The notes under the pieces were generated by a model. The model had not been told where the DNA came from. It was given only the letters and a program-made list of their open reading frames with translations, and did no database searches. The position numbers and the translations under genes were made by a program. Below are positions 61,853 through 64,000 of a stretch of DNA of 64,000 bases, in pieces; positions within the stretch are counted from its first letter, which is position 1, and every line of letters begins with the position of its first letter. Origin of the DNA: Wenzhouxiangella sp. (GTDB lineage: Bacteria > Pseudomonadota > Gammaproteobacteria > Xanthomonadales > Wenzhouxiangellaceae); the NCBI GenBank assembly GCA_007134485.1, contig SLKT01000010.1, positions 1-64,000 on the forward strand, read 5' to 3'.

Positions 61853-63897
61853 GGGCTTGATTCAGAAGCAATGACCCGGCCGCGGCCAAAATGCCATCCC
61901 TGGGCGAGGTCACAACCAACGCTTTCCAGGAATTCCAGTTCGGCAGCCGTCTGCACGCCCTCGGCCGTGACGGCCAGACCCAGCTCACGCGCCATCGCCA
62001 CGATCGCCTTGACGATCGCAGCGTTCTCCCGCACCCGATTCACATCACGCACAAAGCTTTGATCAATCTTCAATCGTTGAATCGGCACCTTGCGAAGATA
62101 GGCCAATGAGGAGTAGCCGCTGCCGAAATCATCGATTGCCAGGCTCACCCCGTACTCGCGCAAGCGTTCGATCTGGCGCAAGGCCTGGGCATTCTCCTCC
62201 ATGAATACCCGTTCGGTGATTTCGACCTCCAGGCGCGTCGGAGCCAGTCCACAGCCTTTGGCCATGGCCACCAGCTTTTCGGCAAAACCTGAATCACAAA
62301 GTTGAACCGGCGCCACATTGATCGACAGCATCCTGTCGACATCTCCAGCCACTGCGAGCATGGCCTTGCGATAGACCTGGGCGCCAAGTGGGGCGATCAA
62401 ACCACGCGACTCGGCCAGACCGATGAACTGCTCGGGATCGATCCAGCCGTCTTCGTCATGGTGCCATCGGGCCAGCGCCTCATAACCGCGGATTCGTCCA
62501 CTGCCAACCTCCACAATCGGCTGCAGGGCTACTTGCAACTTTTCAGTTTCGATGGCCGAGCGCAGTTCGGTTTCCAGATAGCGTCGGGCCATCGCCGAAG
62601 CAGTCAGCTCGGGCGTGTAACGAGCCCATGATCCAGGTCCGTTTGCCTTGGCCCGGTACACGGCCGCATCGGCATGCCGCATCAGATCCTCGCCGGTCTT
62701 CCCATCGTCCGGAAACAGGCTGACTCCAACCGACCCAGTGACCGTGACCACCCGGCGATCCAGTTCCAGTGGCGATTCCAGTACTGCGCACAGTCGTTCG
62801 GCCAGCACCCCTGCCCTGCGCGCGGCTTCCGGGCCTTCCATCAAAACCAGGAATTCGTCTCCCCCCAGTCGGCCGATCGTGCCCTTGTCGCCGACACAGT
62901 CCGACAGACGTGAGGCCAGTTGAGCCAGTAGTCGATCGCCCGTGGTATGGCCCCAGGCATCGTTGATATCCTTGAAGTTATCGAGGTCCAGGTGCAGGAT
63001 TGCCAGTCCATTTCCAACCACTGAAACATCCGATATCCGTTCCTCGAGCAGAATCTGAAGCATGGTGCGATTAGGCATCCCGGTCAGCGAATCGTTGTAG
63101 GCCAGCCGGGTCAGCTCATCCTCCATGCGGCGACGCTCGGTAATCAGCCGAGCAAAGCCATGCCAGATCACTGCCCCATCCGATTGTCGTTCCGGGGTCG
63201 ATTCGACCTCGATCCACTCGGAATGCTGTTCGCTTCCGCCGGGCGGACACATCCGGAATTGCTGGTGAAAGGGGCTCAAGTCACGCGCGCTAACCTCAAC
63301 CGCCCGCATGACTCGCTGCAGATCCGGTTCGAATACCCGGTCGAAAAGGGCCTTGGCATCATGCTCCACATCCTCCTGACGAACGCCGAGTACCTCGTAG
63401 AGCTTTTCACTGGCAAATGGCATGCTGAGTCGGCGATCTTGCTGATCCAGCCGGAGCTGATAAATCACGCCGGGTACATGGGCGGCCAGGTGACGCAATT
63501 GCTGGGCCTGTTCGGCCCGTGCCTGCTGAGCCTGCTTGAGGCGACTGCTGTCCAGACCAAGTCCCGCGACACAGCTGCGTCCGTTAATCTCCAGCAGGCG
63601 GCCGTGGTAACTGAACGACTGGGTCGTACCATAGCGGGTCAGTAATGGCGCCTCGAATGAGGCATGGCCCTCCTTGTGCACCTTGTCCAGGTTGTCTCTG
63701 AGCGTCTGTTGCCATTCGACAGGGAACAAATCCAGAGGGTCCATTCCAGCCAGCTCCTCGGACGAATAACCGGTAATTCGTTCAAAGTTGGCATTCCAGT
63801 GAAGAAACCGCCCATGGTCATCGAGCAGGTAGTAAATGCCGGGCAGGCAATCAATGACAGCCCTTGCAAATGCCGGGTACCAGTCATTGTCTTGCAT
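61810..63897 (-). CDS. PAS-GGDEF-EAL cyclic-di-GMP protein
   Basis: This 695-residue protein has two PAS-type sensor domains (about 10-115 and 135-260), a GGDEF domain with an intact RLGGDEF and an EAL domain. The EAL motifs LQPIVEV, EALARW, INVAPVQL, EITERV, DDFGSGYSSL, KIDQSFV and AEGVQT are all present, so both cyclase and phosphodiesterase activities look possible. The Ser-rich tail is antisense to the acidic tail of mlaA. ATG 63897 is preferred; TTG 63930 is open upstream. Confidence 0.93.
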   Translation of the reverse strand: MQDNDWYPAFARAVIDCLPGIYYLLDDHGRFLHWNANFERITGYSSEELAGMDPLDLFPVEWQQTLRDNLDKVHKEGHASFEAPLLTRYGTTQSFSYHGRLLEINGRSCVAGLGLDSSRLKQAQQARAEQAQQLRHLAAHVPGVIYQLRLDQQDRRLSMPFASEKLYEVLGVRQEDVEHDAKALFDRVFEPDLQRVMRAVEVSARDLSPFHQQFRMCPPGGSEQHSEWIEVESTPERQSDGAVIWHGFARLITERRRMEDELTRLAYNDSLTGMPNRTMLQILLEERISDVSVVGNGLAILHLDLDNFKDINDAWGHTTGDRLLAQLASRLSDCVGDKGTIGRLGGDEFLVLMEGPEAARRAGVLAERLCAVLESPLELDRRVVTVTGSVGVSLFPDDGKTGEDLMRHADAAVYRAKANGPGSWARYTPELTASAMARRYLETELRSAIETEKLQVALQPIVEVGSGRIRGYEALARWHHDEDGWIDPEQFIGLAESRGLIAPLGAQVYRKAMLAVAGDVDRMLSINVAPVQLCDSGFAEKLVAMAKGCGLAPTRLEVEITERVFMEENAQALRQIERLREYGVSLAIDDFGSGYSSLAYLRKVPIQRLKIDQSFVRDVNRVRENAAIVKAIVAMARELGLAVTAEGVQTAAELEFLESVGCDLAQGWHFGRGRVIASESSPYHSSQSSSSSQAS

Positions 63898-64000
63898 GAT
63901 TCCGGCAGCGGTATCTGATTGACTGGTCAAATGAAATGGCCCCGGGTTGCAATGCGAATCCGGGACATAAGAACATCCCGAACCTCCTGATTCAGAAGCC

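Overview
The window is a compact, GC-rich bacterial chromosome segment with short or overlapping gene junctions. Gene content points to a Gammaproteobacterium: rho-trxA-rhlB, gspCDEF, ftsEX, algR-hemC-hemD-hemX-hemY, lptM-dapF-DUF484-xerC, hslVU and mlaFEDCB-mlaA are all typical gammaproteobacterial neighbourhoods. A relative of the Lysobacterales/Xanthomonadales-Chromatiales border (for example the Wenzhouxiangella type) is my best guess. It rests on gene order, a GspE without the four-cysteine zinc motif, and a short secreted protein ending in a D-R-F-E type tail. It is an inference, not a database result.

Layout. 0-5 kb: the 3' end of a prepilin peptidase, an OmpR-type response regulator, rho, trxA and divergent rhlB. 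5-12.3 kb: type II secretion genes gspC-D-E-F, then ftsE-ftsX. 12.3-17.3 kb (minus strand): a mevalonate-pathway operon, mvaD - phosphomevalonate kinase - a fused HMG-CoA reductase/mevalonate kinase - type I isopentenyl-diphosphate isomerase. 17.4-24.6 kb (minus): a tightly packed seven-gene lipid-modification operon (fatty acid desaturase, FAD oxidoreductase, DUF1365, cyclopropane synthase, DUF2878, a second Cfa-like methyltransferase, histidine kinase). 24.8-32.2 kb: a minor pseudopilin, then a TetR-controlled beta-oxidation set (fadE, fadN-type fadB, thiolase). 32.3-44.4 kb: two PH-domain membrane proteins, a small secreted protein, an aminoglycoside-phosphotransferase-like kinase, an ECF sigma factor facing a Ser/Thr kinase, gamma-glutamyltransferase, a crotonase, an acyl-CoA dehydrogenase, a cupin and tRNA-Ser(CGA). 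44.4-52.7 kb (minus): typA, a secreted protein, hemY, hemX, hemD, a likely structured non-coding RNA with terminator, hemC, an AlgR-type regulator and an esterase. 52.7-58 kb: lptM, a methyltransferase, dapF, DUF484, xerC, hslV, hslU. 58-61.9 kb: a complete mlaFEDCB-mlaA phospholipid-transport operon, convergent with a PAS-GGDEF-EAL protein.

Themes. Membrane lipids dominate: Mla trafficking, desaturation and cyclopropanation, beta-oxidation and mevalonate isoprenoids. The most unusual items are the HMGR-mevalonate kinase fusion inside a mevalonate operon, the lipid-modification operon that ends in its own sensor kinase, and the structured RNA between hemC and hemD. Intergenic space carries several families of short repeats: heptanucleotide tandem arrays, often as facing complementary pairs, REP-like palindromes and longer imperfect hairpins. 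Some have grown into genes: they encode the C-terminal tails of XerC and the crotonase, and one copy includes the stop codon of the prepilin peptidase.

Limits: all calls come from reading the sequence and remembered family features. No alignments, searches or folding calculations were run.
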